Of a DNA stretch of 64,000 bases, positions 53,563-61,068 are shown piece after piece; the stretch's first letter is position 1; each line of letters starts with the position of its first letter. The stretch comes from an uncultured Bacteroidia bacterium (GTDB lineage: Bacteria > Bacteroidota > Bacteroidia > Bacteroidales > UBA932): the NCBI GenBank assembly GCA_902782225.1, contig CACZMF010000010.1, positions 1 through 64,000 of the forward strand, in the 5' to 3' direction. Below the pieces are notes generated by a model. The model saw nothing but the letters and a program-made list of their open reading frames with translations. It was not told the DNA's origin and made no database searches. The position numbers and the translations under genes were made by a program.

Positions 53563-54005
53563 AAAAGACGGGAAGACATCCGGCCGACGAAGAGGCCTTC
53601 CGCAAGCGCTTGGGAGCCAAGGGGCTGAAGGTCACCGCCCAGCGCCTCGCCGTGCACGGCGCGATGTCTGAACTCATCCACGGCAGCGCCGACGCGGTCT
53701 ATGAAATGGTGCGCGACAAATGCCGGATACGGCCTTCCACCGTCTATAACATACTCTCCGAACTTGCCGACAACGGCATCTACGGCCGGCGTTTCAGCGC
53801 CAACAACAAGATGTACTTCGACGTGTTCCCCGACAGGCACGTCCACCTCTACGACATACGCAACAACGCAATCTTCGACGTGGAAGCCGGCGACCTCGCC
53901 GCCCAGGTCGAAGCCGGCCTCAGGCGCAGGCGCTTCCGCGGCTACAAGATCGAAGGCATCGACATACAGATAGTCTGCCACCAGACACGAAAAAAGTATT
54001 TATGA
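53559..54005 (+). CDS. Fur-family transcriptional regulator lacking the zinc cysteines
   Basis: 148 aa. The winged helix is clear (GLKVTAQRLAVHGAMSEL, IRPSTVYNILSELADNGI). The dimer domain keeps MYFDVFPDRHVHLYDIRNNAIFDVE, where HVHLYD takes the place of the usual HHHLVC, and the two CxxC structural-zinc pairs of Fur/PerR are absent. It may sense a different ligand, or be a metal-site variant found in this phylum. Overlaps recN and the next gene by 4 nt each. Confidence 0.85.
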   Translation: MKKTGRHPADEEAFRKRLGAKGLKVTAQRLAVHGAMSELIHGSADAVYEMVRDKCRIRPSTVYNILSELADNGIYGRRFSANNKMYFDVFPDRHVHLYDIRNNAIFDVEAGDLAAQVEAGLRRRRFRGYKIEGIDIQIVCHQTRKKYL

Positions 54006-54676
54006 TGATAAAGAGACTACTCCCCCTTGTGCTCGCCCTGAGCGTTCTCGCATCATGCGACATGAAAAGCGACCCGTTCCTCTACCGGGGATTCATGATG
54101 GGATTCATCCAGGAAGACGGATCCTTCAAGGGTGACGACGGACGCACCTACGTGTTCTCCAACCTGTCGGCCGGCTACGACTGGCAGGGCGCCACCCGCC
54201 TTCTCGCCCTCTTCGACGTGACCGAAGAGATGGCCGACGGGCGCTATGATTCCAGGCTCCTGGAATGCAACGCACCTCTCTACAAAGAGCCGCTCAAGAG
54301 CGGCGAGGTGGAGAATATCGACGCCTTCGGGCCCGACCCCATCGATGTGCAGGACGCCTGGTACTCAGGCGGTTGCATCAATATGAGCAACTGCTTCCGC
54401 TACCGCTCCGACGAGCAGGGGCTCCACAAGGTGGACCTCATAGTGGACCTGAGCCGTCCCGTCACCGACACCCTGCACCTGCTGCTCAGGCACGATGCCG
54501 GTGCCGACAGGCTCGAAACCGACGTACCCCCGGCAGAATACAACCTCCACCGCTTCTACTCCTCCTTCCCCGTGGCTTCATTCTTCCCCGAGGGCAAGGA
54601 CGCGGGCGTGATAGAGATCAAATGGAAATGGGAAGACGGCGACAAGAAACTGTGCAACAAAGTGAATCTTAAGTGA
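54002..54676 (+). CDS. NigD-like lipoprotein
   Basis: 224 aa, ATG inside the previous stop region. Lipobox LASC (Cys19). The N-terminal half (FIQEDGSFKGDDGRTYVFSN, RLLALFDVTEEMADGRY, LLECNAPLYKEPL) resembles the OB-like domain of NigD proteins; the second half (VDLIVDLSR, LHLLLRHDAG, EIKWKWEDGDKK) is a beta-sandwich ending as NigD-like proteins do. Function in the family is unknown beyond an association with bacteriocin-like loci in its namesake. Confidence 0.72.
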   Translation: MMIKRLLPLVLALSVLASCDMKSDPFLYRGFMMGFIQEDGSFKGDDGRTYVFSNLSAGYDWQGATRLLALFDVTEEMADGRYDSRLLECNAPLYKEPLKSGEVENIDAFGPDPIDVQDAWYSGGCINMSNCFRYRSDEQGLHKVDLIVDLSRPVTDTLHLLLRHDAGADRLETDVPPAEYNLHRFYSSFPVASFFPEGKDAGVIEIKWKWEDGDKKLCNKVNLK

Positions 54677-56088
54677 TGGATAAGGCAACGATCAAAAAGT
54701 ACAATTACTGGCAGTGGCGCACCCTCATCATCCTGATGCTGGGTTATGCCCTGTTCTATTTTGTCCGGAAGAACTTCAGCATTGCGATGCCTGCCCTCGA
54801 GAGCGAGCTTGGGCTGAGCAAGACCCAGCTCGGTATCTTCCTCACGCTCAACGGAGTCATCTACGGCGTGTCCCGCCTCGTGAACGGCATGCTTGCCGAC
54901 CGTTTCAGCCGCAAGCGCATGATGGCCCTCGGCCTCCTGCTTTCCGCCATCGTGAACATTGCCATCGGCTTCATCCCCGCCGTGAACGGTTTCTTCAACG
55001 TGCTGGACACCTCGGGCAAGGCCACCATAGGATTCGTGTATCTACTTGGTTCACTGTGGCTTATCAACGGCTATCTGCAGGGCATGGGCTATCCGCCCTG
55101 CTCGTCCCTCATGGCCCACTGGATCAGGCCTTCCGAGCTCGCCACGAAGCAGTCCATCTGGAACGCGTCGCACTCCATCGGAGCGGGCCTCCTTTCCGTG
55201 ATGATAGGCGCCATACTCGGGACCTTCGGCAATTCTGCCTGGCAGTGGTGCTTCTGGGCCCCCGCCGTGCTCGCCATATTCGGTGCTGCAATGATTTTCT
55301 TCGGCCTGAAAGACACTCCCGCCTCCGTGGGCCTGCCCAATCCTGAAGACATGGACGCCCATAAGGAGAAGGACGCGCCCGCCGAGGCCGAAGACCCGGC
55401 CCTGACCCGGCTGGCCTACAAGAAGTTCGTCAGCAAGATGGCGTTCGGCAACCCCATCATCTGGATCATCGCCATCGCCGACTTCTTCGTGTACGTGATC
55501 CGCTTCACCATACTTGACTGGGGCTCCACCATCCTGGTGCAGGACAAGGGGCTGGAAATCTCCCTTGCGGCTTCCATCATAGGCGCCTGCGAAATCGTGG
55601 GCGGCATCGTGGGCATGCTCGTCGCCGGTTGGGCCACCGACAAGTTCTTCCACAGCAAGACCCAGTGCACCAGCGCGATTTGCACCATCATGGCAGTGGT
55701 CTGCCTCTTCGTGTTCTGGCAGGTGAAAGACATCCCCTGGCTGTTCATCACCATGCTGATCCTCTCCGCATTCTTCATCTACGGGCCCCAGGCCCTGCTC
55801 GGCATCGCCGCCTCCAACCAGGCCACCAAGAGGGCCGCAGCCACAGCCAACGGCATCGTGGGCATAGTCTGCTACCTGAGCCCCATCGTGTCCGGCGCCG
55901 TGTTCGGAGCCATCGCAGACAACCCCAGGCTCGGCTGGGACGGAGTCTATATCGTGGCCATCGCTATGGGCATAGTCGGAGCCATACTGCTCGCAGCGCT
56001 CTGGCGCAAGCCTGCCGACGGCTATGCAAAGGCCGAGAAGCTGATGGAAGAAGTCAGGGCCGAATACGAGGCCGGCAAGAAAAGTTGA
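54676..56088 (+). CDS. OPA-family MFS transporter (GlpT/UhpC-like)
   Basis: 470 aa from the ATG at 54676 (a GTG 3 nt upstream is possible); the ATG overlaps the previous TGA. Twelve predicted membrane helices. YALFYFVRKNFSIAMP and GWATDKFFHSK-type loops match organophosphate:phosphate antiporters, which carry glycerol 3-phosphate or sugar phosphates. The GDPD at 2050-2985 would release glycerol 3-phosphate, but the genes are 50 kb apart, so a link is only a possibility. Confidence 0.9.
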   Translation: MDKATIKKYNYWQWRTLIILMLGYALFYFVRKNFSIAMPALESELGLSKTQLGIFLTLNGVIYGVSRLVNGMLADRFSRKRMMALGLLLSAIVNIAIGFIPAVNGFFNVLDTSGKATIGFVYLLGSLWLINGYLQGMGYPPCSSLMAHWIRPSELATKQSIWNASHSIGAGLLSVMIGAILGTFGNSAWQWCFWAPAVLAIFGAAMIFFGLKDTPASVGLPNPEDMDAHKEKDAPAEAEDPALTRLAYKKFVSKMAFGNPIIWIIAIADFFVYVIRFTILDWGSTILVQDKGLEISLAASIIGACEIVGGIVGMLVAGWATDKFFHSKTQCTSAICTIMAVVCLFVFWQVKDIPWLFITMLILSAFFIYGPQALLGIAASNQATKRAAATANGIVGIVCYLSPIVSGAVFGAIADNPRLGWDGVYIVAIAMGIVGAILLAALWRKPADGYAKAEKLMEEVRAEYEAGKKS

Positions 56089-56106
56089 CAGAAACATCCC
56101 AAGGTT

Positions 56107-56619
56107 ATGAATTTCAAAAAGGTACTACTGATTTTAGCCCTTAGTTTTATGATTCCTTCCATCAACAGCTGCAATCTCTGGTCCCAGGCCCCCAAAGGAA
56201 AGCTGATCTACTGCAGCTATTCACAGACTGGAGCCGCAGGGCTTGGCAAAGACTACTGCGAACTCGTCGCAGACCCCGGCCAGCAGCCCAAGGTGGTGGT
56301 GGTGCTCGACGAAGACTGCCGCTTCGCCCTGGAGCGCAGGCAGGAATTCGAGGTCGATTCCACCGTTGTCGCCAGCCTGCAGAAGCAGCTCGAGGAGGCC
56401 AAGGTGTGGAAACTCGACGGCTACAACCTCGACGAGCCCATCTGCGGCGGCCACGCGAACCGTATCTACATGGAATACGACTCCGGCGAAAAAATCAACG
56501 CCCGATGGTACGGCACCAAAATCAAGAAGCAGGCCATCGACGCCTACAATATGATAGAATACTTCTTCAAGCCCTGGAGGGACCAGATGCCGCCGCAGCG
56601 GGATCGTCCCGAGCTTTGA
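56107..56619 (+). CDS. Small lipoprotein of unknown function
   Basis: 170 aa. Lipobox INSC (Cys22), preceded by a hydrophobic signal. The mature part has KLIYCSYSQTGAAGLG, a hydrophobic VVVVLDED strand and an aromatic C-terminal helix (MIEYFFKPWRDQM). I do not recognise the family. It starts 18 nt after the transporter and is followed by a promoter for the next gene. Confidence 0.75.
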   Translation: MNFKKVLLILALSFMIPSINSCNLWSQAPKGKLIYCSYSQTGAAGLGKDYCELVADPGQQPKVVVVLDEDCRFALERRQEFEVDSTVVASLQKQLEEAKVWKLDGYNLDEPICGGHANRIYMEYDSGEKINARWYGTKIKKQAIDAYNMIEYFFKPWRDQMPPQRDRPEL

Positions 56620-56645
56620 GCTTAGGATAGTTTTGCTTATATTTG
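56615..56645 (+). promoter_or_regulatory. Textbook Bacteroidota promoter (TTTG-N19-TATATTTG)
   Basis: TTTG at 56615-56618, a 19-bp spacer, then TATATTTG at 56638-56645. It overlaps the end of the preceding gene, and the -7 box ends 4 nt before the ATG at 56650, so the transcript would be leaderless or begin at the second ATG (56653). Confidence 0.65.
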
Positions 56646-56649
56646 CAGG

Positions 56650-57120
56650 ATGATGAGAAGACTTGCTGAACTGATGCTGCTCGCTTTGTCGGCGCTGTTG
56701 CTGACATCCTGCGGCAAATCGCTGAAGGACATCGAAGTCACTTCATGCAAGGTCACGTCCATATCCCCCAAGGGGCTGTCGGCCTTCGACGCCACCGTGG
56801 ACCTGGGCGTGAACAACCCTTCGGTGCAGCTGACCATCACGAGGATGAACGCCACCGTGAAGATGGACGGCGCCCCCTGCCTCTACCTGACCGCCGACGA
56901 CGTGACTCTCGAGCCCCGCAGCGAGCAGGTCTACATTCTGTCGATCCACGGCCTGCTGGACGGCAACTTCAATCCCTTCGCCCTTCTGACCCTGCTCGAC
57001 AGCCCCGACATGGACCCTATGACCATCGACGTCTCCTGCCATGCCAGCCTCAAGAGTGGTCTGGGCAAGGACCTGATTTATAAAGATATACCTCTGAAGG
57101 AGCTCTTAGGAAAGATATGA
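56650..57120 (+). CDS. LEA14-like lipoprotein
   Basis: 156 aa; the second Met at 56653 is equally possible. Lipobox LTSC (Cys21). IEVTSCKVTSISPKGLSAFDATVDLGVNNPS and a single Ig-like beta-sandwich match the LEA type 2 / water-stress fold. Such proteins are often small periplasmic or outer-membrane lipoproteins of unknown role. Overlaps the next gene by 4 nt. Confidence 0.75.
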   Translation: MMRRLAELMLLALSALLLTSCGKSLKDIEVTSCKVTSISPKGLSAFDATVDLGVNNPSVQLTITRMNATVKMDGAPCLYLTADDVTLEPRSEQVYILSIHGLLDGNFNPFALLTLLDSPDMDPMTIDVSCHASLKSGLGKDLIYKDIPLKELLGKI

Positions 57121-57551
57121 AAAGGTTAATTTTGACACTGCTGCCCCTGCTTTGCTGCCTGTGCCTGAGCGCCCAGGAGGCAAAGGACACTACCGCCACC
57201 TACGACGTGTTCGACAAGCTGTCGGAGAATCTCTCCGTAAAGCAGCCCGAGGCCGTGCGTGCCGCCATGGCCGCCCACGTGGAGCGCAACGAGAAACGCG
57301 CCGCTTCCGGGCTTGAAGGCCAGACCTTCCGCATCAGGATCTTCTTCGACAGCGGCCAGAGCGCCAGAGGCGCCTCCGAGGCGGCCGCAGCCCGTTTCCG
57401 CAACCTCCATCCCGGTGTGCCCGTGTCCAGGACATTCACCGACCCGTTCTTCAAGGTCACCGTCGGCAACTATGCCACCAAGGCCGATGCCGCAAACGCC
57501 CTGAAGACCATACAGCAGGAATTCCCCACGGCTTTCATAGTGCGTAACTGA
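57117..57551 (+). CDS. Secreted SPOR-domain-like protein
   Basis: 144 aa. Signal peptide ends LSAQ. The C-terminal 75 residues (FRIRIFFDSGQSARGASEAAAARF, FKVTVGNYATKADAANALKTI) form a SPOR-type fold that binds glycan strands stripped of stem peptides. Likely periplasmic. It overlaps the LEA-like gene by 4 nt and rpoN by 1 nt. Confidence 0.82.
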   Translation: MKRLILTLLPLLCCLCLSAQEAKDTTATYDVFDKLSENLSVKQPEAVRAAMAAHVERNEKRAASGLEGQTFRIRIFFDSGQSARGASEAAAARFRNLHPGVPVSRTFTDPFFKVTVGNYATKADAANALKTIQQEFPTAFIVRN

Positions 57552-58954
57552 TGATCAAGACAGGACTCGAACTCAAGCAGCAGCAGAAGCTCTCCCCTCT
57601 CCAGATCCAGACCATCAAGCTTATCCAGATGCCGATCCAGGAGCTGGAACAGAAGGTCCGGGAGGAGCTGGAGAGCAATCCCGTGCTTGACGACGAGCCG
57701 GCTCCGGACAGCGAGTCCGAGACCAAGGACGTCTCCATCGACGCCATCAAGGAAGACGGCGACATCCCCGCCTACAGGCTGAAAGTCAACAACTGGGGCA
57801 AGGACCCCCGCCCTGAATACAACACCTTCTCCGTGAAGGAAGGCTTCACCCAGAGCCTCCAGCGCCAGCTCGGCTTCCGCGACCTCAGTCCCCACCAGCG
57901 CGAGATCGCGTCGTTCATCATCGGAAGCCTCGACGACGACGGCTACCTGCGCCGCGACATCGAGACCCTCGTGGACGACCTTGCCTTCCGCGCCAACATC
58001 GAGACCAATCCCGAAGAAGTGGAGGAAATGCTGAAGGTGATCCAGGATTTCGAGCCCGTAGGAGTGGGCGCGCGCGACCTGCGCGAGTGCCTGCTGATCC
58101 AGCTCCGCTCCCTCAAGCCCTCCCCCGAAGTGGACACCGCGAAGCGTATCATCGGCGACTGCTTCCAGGACTTTTCCAACAAGCATTTCCAGAAGATCTG
58201 TAGCAAGCTGGGCATAAGCGAGGAGCAGCTGAAGGCTGCCTTCGGCAAGATAGTGAAGCTGAATCCCGCTCCCGGCGGCCAGGTGGACGATTCCTACAAC
58301 GACCAGTCGCAGCAGATAGTCCCCGACTTCATCCTGGACGAGCACGACGGCGTGCTGGACTTCACCATGCCGCGCTTCAACGTGCCCGAGATCCGGGTCA
58401 ACAAGAAATACGCCGACCTGCTGCTGGACGCCAAGGGCAGCACCGAGCAGGCCCAGAAAGAGGCGGCCGCTTTCGTGAAGCAGAAGCTGGACTCGGCAAA
58501 GTGGTTCGTAGAGGCCCTCAAGCAGCGCCAGAACACCCTCAGCAAGACCATGCGCGCCATCCTCGACTACCAGCACGACTACTTCCTGGACGGCGACGAG
58601 AGCAACCTCAAACCGATGGTGCTCAAAGACATAGCTGAAATCACCGGCTTCGACATCTCCACCATCAGCCGCGTGGTCAACAGCAAATTCATCGAAACCC
58701 ACTTCGGTATCTTCCCGCTCAAGTACTTCTTCTCCGAAGGCATGGAGAACAGCGAGGGCGAGGAGGTCTCCACCCGCGAGCTGAAGAAAGTCCTTCAGGA
58801 ATGCATCGGCGAAGAGGACAAGAAGAAGCCCCTGACCGACGAGCAGCTGGTGGTGGAGATGAAGAAACGGGGCTACAACGTGGCCCGCCGCACCATCGCC
58901 AAATACCGCGGCCAGCTGGGCATTCCTCTCGCCCGCTGGCGCAAGGAGATCTGA
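57551..58954 (+). CDS. rpoN: RNA polymerase sigma-54 factor
   Basis: 467 aa, full length. Region I: Leu/Gln-rich N-terminus (LELKQQQKLSPLQIQTIKLIQMP). Core-binding region with DLSPHQREIASFIIGSLDDDGYL. C-terminal helix-turn-helix (DIAEITGFDISTISRVVNSKF) and the RpoN box ARRTIAKYRGQLGIP. Recognises -24/-12 promoters with an AAA+ activator; no such activator is in this window. Start overlaps the previous stop by 1 nt. Confidence 0.97.
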   Translation: MIKTGLELKQQQKLSPLQIQTIKLIQMPIQELEQKVREELESNPVLDDEPAPDSESETKDVSIDAIKEDGDIPAYRLKVNNWGKDPRPEYNTFSVKEGFTQSLQRQLGFRDLSPHQREIASFIIGSLDDDGYLRRDIETLVDDLAFRANIETNPEEVEEMLKVIQDFEPVGVGARDLRECLLIQLRSLKPSPEVDTAKRIIGDCFQDFSNKHFQKICSKLGISEEQLKAAFGKIVKLNPAPGGQVDDSYNDQSQQIVPDFILDEHDGVLDFTMPRFNVPEIRVNKKYADLLLDAKGSTEQAQKEAAAFVKQKLDSAKWFVEALKQRQNTLSKTMRAILDYQHDYFLDGDESNLKPMVLKDIAEITGFDISTISRVVNSKFIETHFGIFPLKYFFSEGMENSEGEEVSTRELKKVLQECIGEEDKKKPLTDEQLVVEMKKRGYNVARRTIAKYRGQLGIPLARWRKEI

Positions 58955-58960
58955 TATCCG

Positions 58961-60064
58961 TTATTCGCTGTAGTTGTGGTCGATCACCACGGCCACGTTA
59001 TTTCCGGGCACCAGTGCCTGGATTTCGTCCGTGAGCGCGCGGTAGAGGGCAGGTTCATCGTGCACTGATATATCCGGCACCACATCCACCGAGAGGTATT
59101 TGTCCTTTTCGGAATAATAGAACCCGTGCACCTGCACTATTTCCTTGTGGGCGGCGAGGGCCTTCACCACCTTTGCCTGGAATTCGGCCCCTTCGTTCTC
59201 TCCGGTGGCATGGGAATAGACGCCGACGGTCAGGATGATCTTGTGGCGCTCGAACATCAAGATGGAAATCCTGCGGGTGAGGCCGTGGATATCATGGGCC
59301 GACATGGTGTCGGGCACGGTGATGTGCAGGGAGCCTATCATCAGGTCCGGGCCGTAGTTGTGGAGGATGATGTCGAAGACGCCGAGCACGCCGTCGATGT
59401 CCATTATTTCGTGCTTGATCTCCTTGACGAGCTCCTGAGACACCCTGGCTCCCAGCAGCTCATTGACGGGGGAAGCGAGCATCTCGATACCGGCCTTGAT
59501 GATGACGATGGATATGAGCGCGCCGAGGATGCCGTCCAGGGAGAAGCCCCAGATCAGCATGATTCCTGCCGAAATGAGCGTTGCCGTGGTGATGATGGCG
59601 TCGAACAGGGCGTCGGCCCCGGAGGCCACAAGGGCGTCGCTCTTGAGCTGCTTTCCCTTTTTCTTCACGTAGTAGCCAAGCACCAGCTTGACCACGATCG
59701 CCACGATGATGACGATCAGCGTGGCCGTGGTGTAGCTGGGCTCCGTGGGGTTGAATATCTTCTTCACGGACTCGATCAGCGAAGTGATGCCGGCGGAGAG
59801 CACGATGACGGCGATGATGATGGCGCTGAAGTACTCGATGCGCCCGAATCCGAATGGGTGTTCCCTGTCGGCCGGACGGCGGGAGAGCTTGGTGCCGATG
59901 ATGGTGATGACGCTGGAAAGGGCGTCGCTGAGGTTGTTCACGGCATCCATCACGATGGCCACGCTGCTGGCGATGATGCCCACCACTGCCTTGAAGGCCG
60001 CCAGCAACACGTTGGCGACTATGCCGATTACGCTTGTGCGTATGATTTGGGCGCTGCGATCCAT
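58961..60064 (-). CDS. Cation diffusion facilitator transporter
   Basis: 367 aa from the ATG at 60064; the upstream frame is not family-like. Six predicted membrane helices. The metal site in TM2 reads MDAVNNLSDA and in TM5 SGADALFDA, a DxxxD where zinc-type members have HxxxD, which points to Mn/Fe-type specificity. The C-terminal cytoplasmic domain (HGLTRRISILMFERHKI, VHGFYYSEKD) is long. Convergent with rpoN, 6 nt apart, with no terminator in between. Confidence 0.92.
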   Translation of the reverse strand: MDRSAQIIRTSVIGIVANVLLAAFKAVVGIIASSVAIVMDAVNNLSDALSSVITIIGTKLSRRPADREHPFGFGRIEYFSAIIIAVIVLSAGITSLIESVKKIFNPTEPSYTTATLIVIIVAIVVKLVLGYYVKKKGKQLKSDALVASGADALFDAIITTATLISAGIMLIWGFSLDGILGALISIVIIKAGIEMLASPVNELLGARVSQELVKEIKHEIMDIDGVLGVFDIILHNYGPDLMIGSLHITVPDTMSAHDIHGLTRRISILMFERHKIILTVGVYSHATGENEGAEFQAKVVKALAAHKEIVQVHGFYYSEKDKYLSVDVVPDISVHDEPALYRALTDEIQALVPGNNVAVVIDHNYSE

Positions 60065-60085
60065 ACTTTCAGTTTTTAGGAGATA

Positions 60086-60093
60086 CAAATATA
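60086..60093 (-). promoter_or_regulatory. -7 box (TATATTTG) for the cation transporter
   Basis: Minus-strand TATATTTG, 21 nt upstream of the ATG at 60064. Confidence 0.5.
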
Positions 60094-60218
60094 CGTGAAA
60101 AATACGTAAATATTGGCCGCTGGCACAAAACTGCACTGACAGTAGAGATTTCATAGGGAAATCGGCTGCATCATTCCCGATCGGAAGGAGAATCGGCCAT
60201 GCTGACTGATAATTGCCC

Positions 60219-60332
60219 AAAATCCGTCAGGAAGCCGGCAAAAACACCCGTTCTGACGGATTTTCGGCCAAAAGTCGCCAGGAAGCCGGCAAAAACACAC
60301 GTTCTGACGGAAAATCGCCCAAAATCCGTCCG
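60219..60332. repeat. Two and a bit copies of a 51-bp tandem repeat
   Basis: Units at 60219-60269 and 60270-60320, then a partial third to about 60332. They share AGGAAGCCGGCAAAAACAC and CGTTCTGACGG and differ at few positions. Unit 1 can fold: AATCCGTCAG pairs with CTGACGGATT across a 21-nt loop. The unit is 17 codons and one minus-strand frame is open through it, but no start or family is seen. The 60094-60384 stretch holds nothing else I can support, apart from a short plus-strand tail (60340-60388, ending in a stop) that may be a gene remnant. Confidence 0.85.
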
Positions 60333-60384
60333 TGGAGAATGACTACAAGAATGCACTCGCAGCCATTGAGCGGATGAAATGCTC

Positions 60385-60600
60385 TTAAACGCCGTCGGTG
60401 CCGTCTTCCCGGTGCTTGCGCTCGTAGGCGAGCAGTTTGGCGTCCTCATAGCGGGAGCGGTTTTCGTCGAACTGGCGGTCCCATTCGCGGTAGTACTCCA
60501 TCTTCGGGTCCTCGAAGAGCGACATCTGGATGGCGGATTCGTGGGTAAGCTTGCTCACGCCGAGGCCGACCTGGCGGAGAGGGGTGACGCCGTCCCACCG
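60385..60600 (-). pseudogene. C-terminal remnant of a Y-family DNA polymerase (dinB/umuC)
   Basis: About 71 codons survive: WDGVTPLRQVGLGVSKLTHE, then QMSLFEDPK and a basic C-terminal tail to the TAA at 60385. The first block is the conserved little-finger motif of DNA polymerase IV/V and the QxSLF is its beta-clamp-binding site. Upstream of about 60600 the frame continues for 50 codons but has no polymerase similarity, and the palm, fingers and thumb are missing. So this is a 5'-truncated relic. Confidence 0.68.
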
Positions 60601-60671
60601 ATGAAGCAGGGTAGGAGCATTCCGCCCCATTTTTGCTCCTACCGTTCCACCAAAGAAGCAGGGTAGGAGCA
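60590..60671. repeat. 30-bp direct repeat with internal inverted repeats
   Basis: Copies at 60590-60619 and 60642-60671 match at 27 of 30 positions, and share the exact 17-mer GAAGCAGGGTAGGAGCA. GTAGGAGCA at 60611-60619 is also a perfect inverted repeat of TGCTCCTAC at 60634-60642. This lies exactly where the dinB-like similarity stops. The 60672-60894 stretch is A/T-rich with no gene; a weak promoter-like TATATTTA is at 60798. Confidence 0.7.
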
Positions 60672-60894
60672 CTCTACCCCAATATGTTAAAAAGGTGTTT
60701 ATAAAAAACCGGCAACTTTTTCTAAAGAAAAAATTGGAATCCACCTCCAAAATTTGTAATTTGGCAACTTGAAATGAGGGTATAGCAAATCAAACGTTAT
60801 ATTTAGACGGCGGCGCGCCCATAGCGCCAATGCTTAAGGCGTAGATGATACCCGCGTAAGATGTTGATTATTTATACTTTAAACACATAACATT

Positions 60895-61056
60895 ATGGAC
60901 AAAAACAAAGCGACGTATGAACGTCCTACAACCAATCTGCTCGTGGTACGATTCGAGCAGGGTCTTTTAACTGGCAGCCCTTATGGAACGAGAGGAGCCG
61001 CCGGTGGCACGATGAGCGTCAATAACCTTGGCGATACTGATGAAGATCTCTATTAA
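60895..61056 (+). CDS. Small cassette peptide D (53 aa)
   Basis: ATG at 60895, TAA at 61054-61056, 53 aa. Looser member of the set: Y8xxP11, L24-L25-T-G-S28-P-Y-G31, an acidic end (DTDEDLY) with a terminal aromatic Tyr. It lacks the Cys and terminal Trp of peptides A-C. The stop is 12 nt before the lipoprotein ATG at 61069, the same spacing as in the other three pairs. Function unknown. Confidence 0.62.
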   Translation: MDKNKATYERPTTNLLVVRFEQGLLTGSPYGTRGAAGGTMSVNNLGDTDEDLY

Positions 61057-61068
61057 TCCTGCAGCCTT

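Noticed and set aside
60219-60332. CRISPR array
   Set aside because: Units are contiguous with no unique spacers and no cas genes are near.
60340-60388. A plus-strand mini-gene ending in NALAAIERMKCS
   Set aside because: Only about 16 codons before the stop, no start and no family; may be a relic but cannot be supported as a gene.
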